This document shows positions 6,519 to 15,507 of a DNA stretch of 46,354 nucleotides, one piece after another (position 1 is the first letter of the stretch; each line of letters begins with the position of its first letter). The DNA is from CAYMMX01 sp964391675 (lineage in GTDB: Bacteria > Cyanobacteriota > Vampirovibrionia > Gastranaerophilales > Gastranaerophilaceae). The translations under genes were made by a program, and so were the position numbers. Location: positions 1 to 46,354 of the forward strand of contig CAYMMX010000012.1 of NCBI GenBank assembly GCA_964391675.1, read 5' to 3'. The notes beneath the pieces were generated by a model. The model was not told the origin of the DNA, ran no database searches, and worked only from the letters and a program-made list of their open reading frames with translations.

Positions 6519-8426
6519 ATGAAGAGATTTATATTTAGTATATTTTTTATATTATTTTTCACACAAGCCGTATTTTCTCAAGATGTTTTCAAGGTTACGT
6601 CTGTAAATTTTGATGAATCAAATTCATTTATTTTTCTTACTTCTCCAGATGAAACAAGTGATGCTATTATTAAAAATGTTAAACTATATAAGCTTCAAAA
6701 TCCTAAAAGAGTTTATTTTGATATAAATTCAGCTATTTTAACAACACCTGCTCAAAATTGGTTCTTAAGTTCAGGTGGTGTTAAACAAGTAAAAGTAAAT
6801 CAATTTTCAACTAATCCAAATAAAATCAGAGTACTCTTATATTTAGAAGATGATTTTGACCCATCAAAAATCAGTTTTTATAGAGTCAGTAATAATCTGA
6901 TTATAAAACTGAATAATGGTAAAAATATTTGTAACAATAACTATTTTCAAAATACTTACAGCGATGAGAGAAAGTCCAGCAAAGATTTTTATGAAAATCT
7001 CTCAATATCTAATTTTCAAGTTGAAAAATTAAAAACCGCAACAAATGAAACTAAAAAGGATGATCTATTAAATCAAATTCAAAATGCCTTTGAGTCAACG
7101 AACAGTGCTGTAAGTAAAAATCTATCAAACACCCAAGATATTAATGTTAATAACGAATTAATAAAAAAAGAACTTAAACTCCGGTCAAAATATTATATAA
7201 ATCAGATTACTGCTAAAGAAAACGGTTTTTTAATAAGCGGTTTTGGTGCAGCTTCAATAGAAAAGCCTATGTATTTGACAAATCCTGCAAGAGTTGTTTT
7301 TGATATCCCAAATACTATTGTAAATAATGATATTTTAAATAACGAAATTAAAATAGGTCAAGACACTGTTAAAGTAGGGCAATTTGATTCAAATAAAGCA
7401 AGAATTGTTATAACATCTGGTGAATTAGAAAAGTATTTCCCTATATTTTCTTCTGATGGACAATCAATAATATTTATGAATACCGAAAAATTTGATGTTA
7501 CATCACTTTTTTCTAAAACTAATGATGCACTGTCTTATTATGTAAAAAAAACGGATGCAAATACAACAGAATTTATTATAGCTTTTAATGCACCGTTGGT
7601 TCATAGTATAAGACGTGACAGTTCAAAATTAACGGTAAATTTATACAATACTTTAAGATATAACGAGAATACATTTAAAAATTCTATTGCGAGAACAAAT
7701 CTGGAAAATATGCAAATAGAATTATTGCAGGGTGTGGGCTTAAAGTTAATTATTCCACTTCAGAAGGATGCTCTTCTAAATTGTTATTTAGGTTCCGACG
7801 GAAAATCATTTAGATTCACATTAAAGGGGTCAAAAATCTCTAGTGAGCTTTATAAACAGTCTAGAGTAGTTATATTACCAAAATTCGATGGTAAGAAAAA
7901 AGTAGTTATTGACCCGGGACATGGTGGTTCTGACTATGGAGCAATAAGGTGCGGAATAAACGAAAAAGATATAAATTTTGATATCGCTAAAAGAGTTCAG
8001 GCTATACTTTCAAGTAAAGGAATTTCTGTAACAATGACAAGAGTTACTGATGATTTTATATCTTTACAGGATAGAACAAATTTTTGTGCTGAGATTTGTC
8101 CTGATATATTCGTAAGCATTCATGTTAATTCAAGCTCAAAAGAAGGTATTTCAGGAATAGAAACCCATTATTATCATCAAGAAAGTATTGAATTGGCGCA
8201 AACCGTACACTCTTGTATGATAAGTCAAATTAAAGCTAAAGATAGAGGATTATTTAAATCTAAATTCTACGTAATTAATCATACAGAAGTACCTTCTGTT
8301 TTACTAGAAATCGGTTTTCTTTCAAATAATCAGGAGAGAGCTGAACTTGTTTGTGAGGAGAGAAAACAACAAACCGCAAAAGCAATTGCTGATGGGATTA
8401 TTAAATATTTAAACAAGTATAAGTAA
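6519..8426 (+). CDS. amiC: N-acetylmuramoyl-L-alanine amidase with AMIN-type region
   Basis: Exported cell-wall hydrolase (635 residues) that cuts the amide bond between MurNAc and L-Ala, normally during septum splitting. It has a signal peptide at residues 1-20 (cleavage near FSQ), a long N-terminal region with at least two AMIN-like beta segments (about 25-130 and 220-310; motifs NPKRVYFDI and NPARVVFDIP), and an amidase_3 domain from about residue 461. Zinc ligands are visible as His468 (DPGHGG), Glu482 (NEKD) and His535 (SIHVN), with catalytic Glu597 (LEIGFLSN). All catalytic residues are present. The domain order is that of AmiC of Gram-negative and cyanobacterial cells, where AMIN targets the enzyme to the septum. 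Convergent with the next glycosyltransferase. Confidence 0.93.
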   Translation: MKRFIFSIFFILFFTQAVFSQDVFKVTSVNFDESNSFIFLTSPDETSDAIIKNVKLYKLQNPKRVYFDINSAILTTPAQNWFLSSGGVKQVKVNQFSTNPNKIRVLLYLEDDFDPSKISFYRVSNNLIIKLNNGKNICNNNYFQNTYSDERKSSKDFYENLSISNFQVEKLKTATNETKKDDLLNQIQNAFESTNSAVSKNLSNTQDINVNNELIKKELKLRSKYYINQITAKENGFLISGFGAASIEKPMYLTNPARVVFDIPNTIVNNDILNNEIKIGQDTVKVGQFDSNKARIVITSGELEKYFPIFSSDGQSIIFMNTEKFDVTSLFSKTNDALSYYVKKTDANTTEFIIAFNAPLVHSIRRDSSKLTVNLYNTLRYNENTFKNSIARTNLENMQIELLQGVGLKLIIPLQKDALLNCYLGSDGKSFRFTLKGSKISSELYKQSRVVILPKFDGKKKVVIDPGHGGSDYGAIRCGINEKDINFDIAKRVQAILSSKGISVTMTRVTDDFISLQDRTNFCAEICPDIFVSIHVNSSSKEGISGIETHYYHQESIELAQTVHSCMISQIKAKDRGLFKSKFYVINHTEVPSVLLEIGFLSNNQERAELVCEERKQQTAKAIADGIIKYLNKYK

Positions 8427-8442
8427 CTTAAACTGCAAAATT

Positions 8443-9405
8443 TTAGTTTGTAAATTGATAATTTATTTTTTTACAAAATTCTAAAAAATCTGTTTTAGTA
8501 TCCAGTTTTTGCATTTCAATAGGATTAAGGTGTATTTCGTCAAAACTTATTTTTATTAAATCGACTAATTTGTCTTTAAACTCATCTTGAATGTTATTGT
8601 ATCTGTGAATTATTAACCTTATCTTGTAGTCATAAAATTTATATTTAATTATATCGAAAATATTGTTTTCTTTTAAAGTTGTTTCAATAAGCGATATTAT
8701 TTTAATAATTCCCAAGTGTCTTTCATCACATTTAGACATAGTAGAGCTATCTACCTGACATCTGTAAAAATATCCTTCTTCCTTTAATACCCCTATTCTT
8801 TTAGCCTTGCACATATATCTGAAGAATATTTCAATATCTTCAAAAATTAAACCCTCAACAAAAAATAAATTATTCTTTATTAAAAAATCTTTTTTATAAA
8901 GTTTCCCCCATGGGGTTTGACTTATTAAAAATAAATGTTCAATTATTCGAGGAGAATTTATATTATAAACTTCAATATCTGAAAGAAATGCACTTATATC
9001 CATCATCCAATCGGAGGTTTCTCCTGTTTTGTTATCGTATTTAATTACATTTGATATTAGAATATCTAAACTATTTTTTTCAGCGTTTATATATAAATTT
9101 TCAAAATAATCCGGTATAATCCAATCATCTGAATCCATATAGAAAATATATTTACCCACAGCTCTTTTAATTGCTGTGTTCCTGGCTTTACTTTGCCCTC
9201 CTTGAGATTGAATCATATATTTTATTCTATTGTCATCATAAGATAGTATTACTTCTTCAACATCAGTTGTTGAACCGTCATTTACAATTATAAATTCAAA
9301 ATTTTTAAAAGTTTGGTCTAAAACACTATCAATGGCTTTTTTTAAAAAAAATTCGTCAGTATTATATACCGGCATTATAACGCTTATATCTATATTTGAT
9401 TCCAT
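8443..9405 (-). CDS. family 2 glycosyltransferase, downstream copy
   Basis: GT2 (GT-A fold) glycosyltransferase of 320 residues: N-terminal ISVIMPVYN, VNDGSTTD (about 42-49), and the metal/nucleotide motif DSDDW at 91-95. It transfers an activated sugar to an envelope polysaccharide or lipid; the sugar cannot be predicted. Residues 36-89 are identical to the adjacent paralog, whereas the acceptor-side half (from about 95) is clearly divergent. It starts 2 bp after the stop of the upstream copy, so the pair is an operon. Nearby O-antigen ligase and heptose kinase suggest LPS or capsule synthesis. Confidence 0.9.
   Translation of the reverse strand: MESNIDISVIMPVYNTDEFFLKKAIDSVLDQTFKNFEFIIVNDGSTTDVEEVILSYDDNRIKYMIQSQGGQSKARNTAIKRAVGKYIFYMDSDDWIIPDYFENLYINAEKNSLDILISNVIKYDNKTGETSDWMMDISAFLSDIEVYNINSPRIIEHLFLISQTPWGKLYKKDFLIKNNLFFVEGLIFEDIEIFFRYMCKAKRIGVLKEEGYFYRCQVDSSTMSKCDERHLGIIKIISLIETTLKENNIFDIIKYKFYDYKIRLIIHRYNNIQDEFKDKLVDLIKISFDEIHLNPIEMQKLDTKTDFLEFCKKINYQFTN
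9139..9310. repeat. near-identical segment shared with 10110-10281
   Basis: Within the two glycosyltransferase genes, 9188-9264 and 10159-10235 (77 bp, offset 971) are identical base for base. The flanks (about 9139-9310) differ only at scattered, mostly third-codon positions. The rest of the two genes is far more diverged. This is the mark of recent gene conversion or recombination within a tandem duplication. Confidence 0.85.
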
Positions 9406-9407
9406 TT

Positions 9408-10376
9408 TTATCCTATTTTGCTTTGATTTTTAATCATTGTTATGAGAAGTTCATATACTTCATTTTTATATTTTAATTTATTTACTTCGAAAAATTGAAG
9501 TTTAGTGTTTTTAAAATCATTTATAATACTTTGTTTAAAACGCTCTTTTAATTCAGGAAAAATTCTTTCGTACCTGTGATTATATAGGAGAATTTTTAAA
9601 TCATAAAAATTTAACTTTAACTTCTCAAATAATCCATATTCAATTAATGTTTCTTCAACCAGCTCAAATATCTTAAAAAGGTCAAAATGTTTTTCATTGC
9701 CGGTCCCGGTAGTTGAGTTTTCAATACTTACATTATAATGATATAATTCTTTTTTGAGCGCACCTATTTTTTTTGCTTTTAATATATAGCGAAATAAAAT
9801 ATCCAAATCTTCAAAAATCAAGCCTTCTTTAAAAAATAAATTATTACTTATTAAAAAGTCTTTTTTAAAAAGCTTTCCCCAACAAGCTTGATTCATAATA
9901 AAGAGGCATTCATGTATTTCAGGACTTTCTCCACTGAGAATAGTTGATTCTTCTTGGAAAAAATTTAGTTCTCCTGACCAAATTCTTACTTCATTAATGC
10001 TTTCATAATGTGCATATGTACCAAAAAGCAGTATGTCAAGGTTGTCTTTTTTTGCTTTATTATAAGATTCTTCCAATGCATTAGGCTCAATCCAATCATC
10101 GGCATCAATATAGAAAATATATTTACCCACAGCTCTTTTAATAGCAGTGTTTCTAGCCTTACTTTGCCCTCCTTGAGATTGAATCATATATTTTATTCTA
10201 TTGTCATCATAAGATAGTATTACTTCTTCAACATCTGTAGTTGAACCATCATTTACGATTATAAACTCAAAATCACTGAGGGTTTGACTTAAAACACTTT
10301 CAATTGCTTTTGTCAGATAGCTCTCTTTTGTATTGTATACCGGCATTATAACGCTTATACTTGGTTCTTCAAACAT
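9408..10376 (-). CDS. family 2 glycosyltransferase, upstream copy
   Basis: GT2 glycosyltransferase of 322 residues, paralog of the next gene in the transcription unit: ISVIMPVYN at the N-terminus, VNDGSTTD, and DADDW at 91-95. The donor-binding core (36-89) is identical to its neighbour, while the C-terminal half differs, consistent with the same donor sugar but a different acceptor. Both C-terminal halves share ...FFxEGLIFEDxxIxFRYxxKAK, a feature of WaaV/EpsJ-like enzymes. There is no membrane segment, so it acts at the cytoplasmic face. Probably the first gene of the pair. Confidence 0.9.
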   Translation of the reverse strand: MFEEPSISVIMPVYNTKESYLTKAIESVLSQTLSDFEFIIVNDGSTTDVEEVILSYDDNRIKYMIQSQGGQSKARNTAIKRAVGKYIFYIDADDWIEPNALEESYNKAKKDNLDILLFGTYAHYESINEVRIWSGELNFFQEESTILSGESPEIHECLFIMNQACWGKLFKKDFLISNNLFFKEGLIFEDLDILFRYILKAKKIGALKKELYHYNVSIENSTTGTGNEKHFDLFKIFELVEETLIEYGLFEKLKLNFYDLKILLYNHRYERIFPELKERFKQSIINDFKNTKLQFFEVNKLKYKNEVYELLITMIKNQSKIG

Positions 10377-10459
10377 CCTTAACTCCTGTTCTTTACATTA
10401 TATCAATCAAATATATTTAAAGCAATATTATAATTATTATTATATTGCCCGACTTGTGG

Positions 10460-10488
10460 TTTAACTTTTTTTTTGTTCCTGATAAAAT
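10460..10488 (+). promoter_or_regulatory. probable murI promoter
   Basis: TTTAAC (10460-10465) and TAAAAT (10483-10488) with 17 bp spacing lie about 50 bp upstream of the murI ATG. Sequence match only. Confidence 0.45.
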
Positions 10489-10538
10489 ATTTTTGTTGAA
10501 GCAGTGCATTTTACACTTAGCTATATGATTGGTGTTAT

Positions 10539-11354
10539 ATGAATCAAGAACAAATTAACCATAAGATAAAAGAAAATAGTATCGCATTTTTCGATTCAGG
10601 AATAGGCGGTTTAACTGTATTTAAAAAATTAAAAACCATTCTACCTAATGAAAATTATATATACTTTGCAGATTTAAAAAATATTCCATATGGTGAAAAA
10701 TCCAAAGCTGAGCTTGTATCAATTGCAGATAAAATTTTTAAATTTTTTGATTCGAAAAATGTCAAAGCTGTTGTTATGGCTTGTAATACAACATCTGCAA
10801 ATACTTATGAAGTACTAAAAGACAAATACAGTTTTAAGATTTATCCTATTATACAATCCTGTGCCAGTATAATAGCAAAAATGCCTATAAAAAGAATAGG
10901 GATTCTTGCAACAGAAGCAACAATTAAATCAGGAGTTTATGGAAGTGAGCTAAAAAAATATAATCCTAACCTTGAAATTTTTGAATCAAGTTGCCCTCCT
11001 TGGGTTGGAATCGTTGAAGAGGGCAGACAAAAAGAATCTAAAAGCGTTGCTTGTGTCGAATCTTATTTAGGTAAAATTCTTCATAACTACCCTGATAAAA
11101 TTGTATTGGGTTGTACCCATTACCCTTATCTTTTAGATGTTTTAGCTAAGTTTACTCCAAAAGATATGTTTATTGATCCTTCTCAATATTTTGCCGAGTT
11201 TATAAAAAATGATTTGTTGTTAAATAATCTGTTAAATGATAGTGAAACTTTAGGCAGTGAAGAATTTTTTGTTAGTGCTTCTCCTGAAAATTTTAAATTT
11301 GCAGCTTCAAAATTTTATCAGATTGACGAAATACCAACATTAGTCAATCTCTAG
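10539..11354 (+). CDS. murI: glutamate racemase
   Basis: Interconverts L- and D-glutamate to provide D-Glu for peptidoglycan (271 residues). The substrate loop DSGIGG is at 19-24, the two catalytic cysteines are Cys82 (ACNTTSA) and Cys192 (GCTHYP), and YGEKS follows the first strand as in the family. Length is typical. The ATG at 10539 is the only reasonable start: the DSGIGG box normally lies within 20 residues of the N-terminus. The 3' end overlaps the convergent thiE by 4 bp. Confidence 0.96.
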   Translation: MNQEQINHKIKENSIAFFDSGIGGLTVFKKLKTILPNENYIYFADLKNIPYGEKSKAELVSIADKIFKFFDSKNVKAVVMACNTTSANTYEVLKDKYSFKIYPIIQSCASIIAKMPIKRIGILATEATIKSGVYGSELKKYNPNLEIFESSCPPWVGIVEEGRQKESKSVACVESYLGKILHNYPDKIVLGCTHYPYLLDVLAKFTPKDMFIDPSQYFAEFIKNDLLLNNLLNDSETLGSEEFFVSASPENFKFAASKFYQIDEIPTLVNL

Positions 11355-12412
11355 ATTAAGGTTTTTTCTTTAAGTTTATTCAAAAAAGCTTCTGCGGTTT
11401 TTTGCGGCGACTCTGCATTCATTATAGCTCTTACAACAGCTATTCTTTTTAATCCGGCATTAATTATTTCATTTGTGTTTTGAAGATTTATTCCTCCAAT
11501 GGCAAAAGCAGGAATGTTAATGTTCTTGCTTACCCATTTGACATATTCCAGACCAACAGGAGTTTTACCTTTTTTTGTAGGTGTTTCGAATACAGGTCCT
11601 ACGCCTATATAGTCCGCTCCGTCTTCTACAGCTTTTAATGCCTGATTAGGAGCATGTGTGGAAACACCTATAATAAAATTGTCTCCCAGAATATTACGTG
11701 CAGATTTAACATCTAAGTCATTTTGTCCCAAATGTACACCATCTGCTTCTAAAACATATGCTATATCTACTCGGTCATTAACTATAAATGTTGTATCATA
11801 TTGCAGGCAAAGTTGTTTTATTTTTTTACCTAATGCTAAAATTTCACTGGCAGGTTTTGTTTTTTCCCTTAATTGTAAAATATCTACCCCACCTTGTAAT
11901 GCTGAGGCAACGGCATCTAAAAAGTCATCATCAGATTTGAAACTATCTGAATTAGTAACTAAATATAGATTTTTTTGATTTAATTTAATTTGATTATACT
12001 TTTCTTTTAATTTAGTCCACATAATCTTCTCCAATGTGTATGATTCGTATCGTAATTTTTCAAATATATCTTTTATCGAAGAATTTTCAATAGAGTATTC
12101 TGATATTGTTCTGGAAGCTTCTTGAAGTCTTTTAATATTAGCTTTAAATATATTTTCGATATTAATTCTTTTGGTGTTGTTTTTTATTTCAATTCCAATG
12201 TCATGTTCTGTGTCCCTTGCACTGAGGTAGTTTTCATAATTTTCTTCCTGTATTGAATTAATCTTATGTCTAATGTTTTTTAGTTTTTCGGATAATTCTT
12301 TATTGTCAATTAAAAACCTTGCAATTTCTTCTAATACTCTTGCTGCTTCGGCTGCTCTGTTTAAATTAGCATCTATTATCCTTTGTATATTTATTGCTTT
12401 CAAATTTGTCAT
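11351..12412 (-). CDS. thiE: thiamine-phosphate synthase with N-terminal helical domain
   Basis: Joins HMP-PP and THZ-P to make thiamine phosphate. The C-terminal TIM-barrel TPS domain runs from about residue 148 (NLYLVTNSD) to the end and shows QLREK, NDRVDIA, DGVHLGQNDL, GVSTHAP and GVGPVFETPTKKG. Residues 1-140 form a helical domain (RIIDANLNRAAEAARVLEEIARF, cut here to its key DANLNRA...R.LE) typical of cyanobacterial and some deep-branching ThiE proteins, often listed as ThiD2-like. This architecture supports the cyanobacterial affinity. A GGGGA ribosome-binding site precedes the ATG. I saw no TPP riboswitch in the upstream 100 bp. TPP made here would serve PFOR. Confidence 0.94.
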   Translation of the reverse strand: MTNLKAINIQRIIDANLNRAAEAARVLEEIARFLIDNKELSEKLKNIRHKINSIQEENYENYLSARDTEHDIGIEIKNNTKRINIENIFKANIKRLQEASRTISEYSIENSSIKDIFEKLRYESYTLEKIMWTKLKEKYNQIKLNQKNLYLVTNSDSFKSDDDFLDAVASALQGGVDILQLREKTKPASEILALGKKIKQLCLQYDTTFIVNDRVDIAYVLEADGVHLGQNDLDVKSARNILGDNFIIGVSTHAPNQALKAVEDGADYIGVGPVFETPTKKGKTPVGLEYVKWVSKNINIPAFAIGGINLQNTNEIINAGLKRIAVVRAIMNAESPQKTAEAFLNKLKEKTLI

Positions 12413-12514
12413 TATTGTAAATCCCCTAACTGATTATATAACAAAGAGTGAGCAAATTTCTACAGAAATTAATTAATATTGCAATATAGTGTACATGTTT
12501 TGTAAAAGGAGAAT

Positions 12515-13099
12515 ATGTCTAAGCTTTTCTATAAAAAAATACCACTTGATGAGTTAATCATATTATCTCAAAAAAGTGATTATAAAGCTTTGGAGGAATT
12601 AATCAAGCGTGAACAAAGAAATATTTTTGCAACATTTGCTTACCTTAGTAAGAAAAGAGAAAATATTGCTGATTTAACGCAAGAAGCATTAATGCGTATG
12701 GCAAGAGGACTGGCTAATTTAAGGAATCCAAAAACCTTTAAAAGTTGGCTAAATCAAATTGTTACAAATCTTTTTTACGATGAACTTAGAAAAACTAACC
12801 GAAGACCCCAGCTGGTTTCTATTGATAACGGATCGGAAGAAGGTGGCAATTATACTCAAATCCCTGATTTTAGGCATAAACCTGCTGAAAAAGCAATGTC
12901 TGTGGAATTGGATAAAATTATTAAAAATGAGATTAAAAATTTACCTGATCATTTTAGAATAGCGATTATATTAAGAGAATTACAAGGTCTTAGTTATGAC
13001 GAAATTGCAGAGGCAACTCATACAACTGTTGGAACTGTTAAATCTAGAATAGCGAGGGCAAGAATTAAACTTCAAGATGGATTAAAAAATTATATTTAG
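12515..13099 (+). CDS. ECF-type RNA polymerase sigma factor
   Basis: Sigma-70 family extracytoplasmic-function factor, 194 residues. Region 2 spans about 40-100 (LTQEALMRMARGLANLRNP, FKSWLNQIVTNLFYDELRK) and region 4 about 140-190 (LPDHFRIAIILRELQGLSY, EIAEATHTTVGTVKSRIARAR as the helix-turn-helix). No region 1.1 or 3. It lies 12 bp upstream of a zinc-finger anti-sigma gene, so this is a membrane-signal sigma/anti-sigma unit, probably autoregulated. The regulon is unknown. An AAAGGAG ribosome-binding site precedes the ATG. Confidence 0.92.
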   Translation: MSKLFYKKIPLDELIILSQKSDYKALEELIKREQRNIFATFAYLSKKRENIADLTQEALMRMARGLANLRNPKTFKSWLNQIVTNLFYDELRKTNRRPQLVSIDNGSEEGGNYTQIPDFRHKPAEKAMSVELDKIIKNEIKNLPDHFRIAIILRELQGLSYDEIAEATHTTVGTVKSRIARARIKLQDGLKNYI

Positions 13100-13111
13100 A
13101 AAGGAAATTTT

Positions 13112-13663
13112 ATGACGGCTAATTTAACTTGTACACAAGTCAGTGCTTTATTATCTTTTTATATTGATGACAAATTAAGTAGTCAACTAAAGCAATTTGT
13201 TGAAGCACATCTCGAGAAGTGTCCTGCATGCAGAGCAAAACTTGAAGCATTACAGGGGATGGTAATAAGTCTTAGGGAAGCTCATGATAAATTATCAAAA
13301 AGTGAAACAATTTGTGATGAAATAAATAGTTCACCCTCATATAATGAATTTAAGCATAATTTATCAGCTTATATTGATAATGAATTAAATGATGGAGATA
13401 ATATAAAAATAAAGAAATATATAATATCAAATCCAAAAGCACGTATTGAATTAGAGAATATGTATAACTTAAAGAGGATATTACATAATTCTTTTGAAAA
13501 AACGAAAAATGATTCAAAAGAAGATTTTTCTAAATATATTCTAAGCAAAATTGACATTCAACAAGAAGTCTATAAGCAAGATTCCTTTGCTCGGGTTGTT
13601 GCAATATTTGTAGTACTTTTTGCTATACTAACGCTAACTGCAGTTGCAATTTTTGGGGTTTAA
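13112..13663 (+). CDS. membrane anti-sigma factor with duplicated ZAS-like domain
   Basis: Partner of the preceding sigma factor (183 residues). The N-terminus is a zinc anti-sigma (zf-HC2/ZAS) domain with Cys7, His33, Cys37 and Cys40 (HLEKCPAC). Residues about 76-130 look like a second copy of the same helical fold (LSAYIDNELND compared with LSFYIDDKLSS) that has lost the zinc ligands. A single membrane segment lies at about 161-183 and the protein ends in it, so there is no extracellular sensor domain; sensing must come through the membrane segment or a partner. A 12-bp gap from the sigma gene implies cotranscription; the end overlaps the convergent ligase gene by 30 bp. Confidence 0.88.
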   Translation: MTANLTCTQVSALLSFYIDDKLSSQLKQFVEAHLEKCPACRAKLEALQGMVISLREAHDKLSKSETICDEINSSPSYNEFKHNLSAYIDNELNDGDNIKIKKYIISNPKARIELENMYNLKRILHNSFEKTKNDSKEDFSKYILSKIDIQQEVYKQDSFARVVAIFVVLFAILTLTAVAIFGV

Positions 13664-14998
13664 TAATGAAGATATAAATGAGACCATGACCCAAAAAATA
13701 AATTGGACTTGTGGTCTGAAAAAAATTGTATCAAAAATGCCATGAATTAAAACAGCAATTACTGAGGTAATAGCAGTAATTAAAATGATTGATGTTTGAG
13801 AGTTATTACACTTTATTATGTATTTATAAGTTTTAAATATTAAAGTAATAACAAAGCCTAAAAATGCAATTAGTGCAAAAAAACCGCTCTCTACAGCTAT
13901 TTCTAAATAAACACAATAGGCACTAAGTGCATCAAAACCTGTTTTCATGTAAAGCCCGTATATCTCTCTAAAGTTCTGATTTCCGATTCCTATTCCCAAT
14001 ATCCAATTATCTTTTAACATTTGGAATGCAGATTGATAAACATTAAATCTAAAAGATGTTGAAGAGTCTTCTCTCATCGCAAATATAGAGAGAATTCTTG
14101 TTCTAATGGAAGAAATAAGCATAATAATACAAAAAACAACAGATATCAGAATTCCTGATACAGTTATAAATAAATTTTTAATATATTTTTTATTGCTATT
14201 GAAAATGTGTTTTGCCAAAAAACTGAACATACTAAGAATTATAAAAAACAAACCAATATAAGCACCTCTGCACCCACTTAAAACAAGCGTAAAAGTAGTT
14301 AAAACAGCAAGTAATAAAAATGTGAATGCCAGTTTAAAACTTTTACTGAAAGCTTTTATAAAGAAGGTTCCATATAAGCAAGGAAGTCCTGCTACTAAAT
14401 ATCCACCCAAAAGATTAGGATTATAGGGTTGGATGGAACCATAAACTCTTGTCATTACGTCTTCAGGATTTATATTTGAAATATCTTGCCATGTTGAAAT
14501 TTCTGCAACTTGAGAAAAATTTTGAAAAATTCCAATTATTCCCTGCGATGCCACGCAAATGGCTATTATAAAAATTGTATCTTGTATTTTGGTTAAATTG
14601 TTTTTGTAATACATTACGGTAGAAAAGTAAAAACCAAGATAAGTAAAAGTCTTAAGAAATCCTTTAATGCTTAAATGAAATAAACTAGAGCCAAACAAGC
14701 TTATAATAATAATTAAAAAATAGATAAGTAAAAAGGCTTCAGGCAGGTTAATATCAATTTTTTCTTGTTTTTTAACCATTATTTTTATTACTGTTAAAAA
14801 TAATGTAATTAAACTGGCGTACCCAATGTAATCTGAAGAACAAAAAGTTGATGATATAAATACACTAAGTATTGAAATATAAATCAATTTATCCAGGTTT
14901 TTTAAGAAATAACTGTTATTCCACAAGTACTGGCATTTATCTTGTGTGTGTTTGAAAAAAATATTTACTATGTCTATAATTGAACTTTTAACTATCAT
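13634..14998 (-). CDS. O-antigen ligase/polymerase family membrane protein
   Basis: Polytopic inner-membrane protein of 454 residues with about 10-12 hydrophobic segments, related to the Wzy_C/WaaL family (O-antigen ligase). The signature region LVLSGCRGAYIGLFF is near the middle, and a large periplasmic loop carries GIGIGNQNFREIYG (about 340) with the conserved Arg/His-type positions; the last third is again membrane segments. It would join lipid-linked polysaccharide to lipid A core or polymerise repeat units; these two activities cannot be told apart by sequence. The stop is followed on the minus strand by overlap with the anti-sigma gene end. It follows the DUF4330 gene and hldA, making a three-gene envelope cluster. 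Confidence 0.85.
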   Translation of the reverse strand: MIVKSSIIDIVNIFFKHTQDKCQYLWNNSYFLKNLDKLIYISILSVFISSTFCSSDYIGYASLITLFLTVIKIMVKKQEKIDINLPEAFLLIYFLIIIISLFGSSLFHLSIKGFLKTFTYLGFYFSTVMYYKNNLTKIQDTIFIIAICVASQGIIGIFQNFSQVAEISTWQDISNINPEDVMTRVYGSIQPYNPNLLGGYLVAGLPCLYGTFFIKAFSKSFKLAFTFLLLAVLTTFTLVLSGCRGAYIGLFFIILSMFSFLAKHIFNSNKKYIKNLFITVSGILISVVFCIIMLISSIRTRILSIFAMREDSSTSFRFNVYQSAFQMLKDNWILGIGIGNQNFREIYGLYMKTGFDALSAYCVYLEIAVESGFFALIAFLGFVITLIFKTYKYIIKCNNSQTSIILITAITSVIAVLIHGIFDTIFFRPQVQFIFWVMVSFISSLLNPKNCNCS

Positions 14999-15015
14999 TA
15001 TTTTTTAATTAGGAT

Positions 15016-15507
15016 TTAATTATCAGAGAATACTTTAATATCAGAAACGGTACCGTTAAATTTATAATCCTTGCCCTCAAGAGTTATAGGCAAGCCTATT
15101 TTAATTTTATTGCCTCCGACAACCGCTCCGTCCTTGGTTATTTTTGCTATATCTGTAACTGTAACCACAATGTCATACATACTTTTTTGTGAAGCATCAT
15201 TAATAACTTTAAAACCTTTACTTGTAGCAACAACCGTTTTTTTAGAATTTATTGTTGTATCTGTTATTTTTAAATTTGTATAGGGCACGTTCCTTATGCT
15301 TATAAATGTTTCATCATTTTTGTTTATAGGATTTATTCCACTGGTTATTGTTACCCCTCTTAAAAAGACTTTAAATTCTATTTTTGATGTTTTTTCAATT
15401 TGTTTATCAGCTGTTTGTCTAAGGTTTTTATAAGTAAAAAATCCAACGATTAAAGCAGTTGCTAAACAAAAAATTATTATAATATCTAAAAATTTGAAAT
15501 TTTTCAT
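15016..15507 (-). CDS. DUF4330-type membrane-anchored protein
   Basis: 163 residues with one N-terminal membrane segment (about 8-27, LDIIIIFCLATALIVGFF) and an extracytoplasmic beta-rich remainder, including KIGLPITLEGKDYKFNGTV near the C-terminus. The pattern fits DUF4330, found in cyanobacteria and Firmicutes beside O-antigen ligase or sugar-transfer genes; the function is unknown. It sits between the ligase (17 bp downstream) and hldA, whose stop codon touches its start at 15507, so all three are translationally linked. Confidence 0.75.
   Translation of the reverse strand: MKNFKFLDIIIIFCLATALIVGFFTYKNLRQTADKQIEKTSKIEFKVFLRGVTITSGINPINKNDETFISIRNVPYTNLKITDTTINSKKTVVATSKGFKVINDASQKSMYDIVVTVTDIAKITKDGAVVGGNKIKIGLPITLEGKDYKFNGTVSDIKVFSDN

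Noticed and set aside
12413..12514. Possible TPP riboswitch upstream of thiE
   Set aside because: The upstream region on the minus strand has a TATAAT and a ribosome-binding site but none of the conserved thi-box elements (CTGAGA and its partner), and is too short for the full fold.
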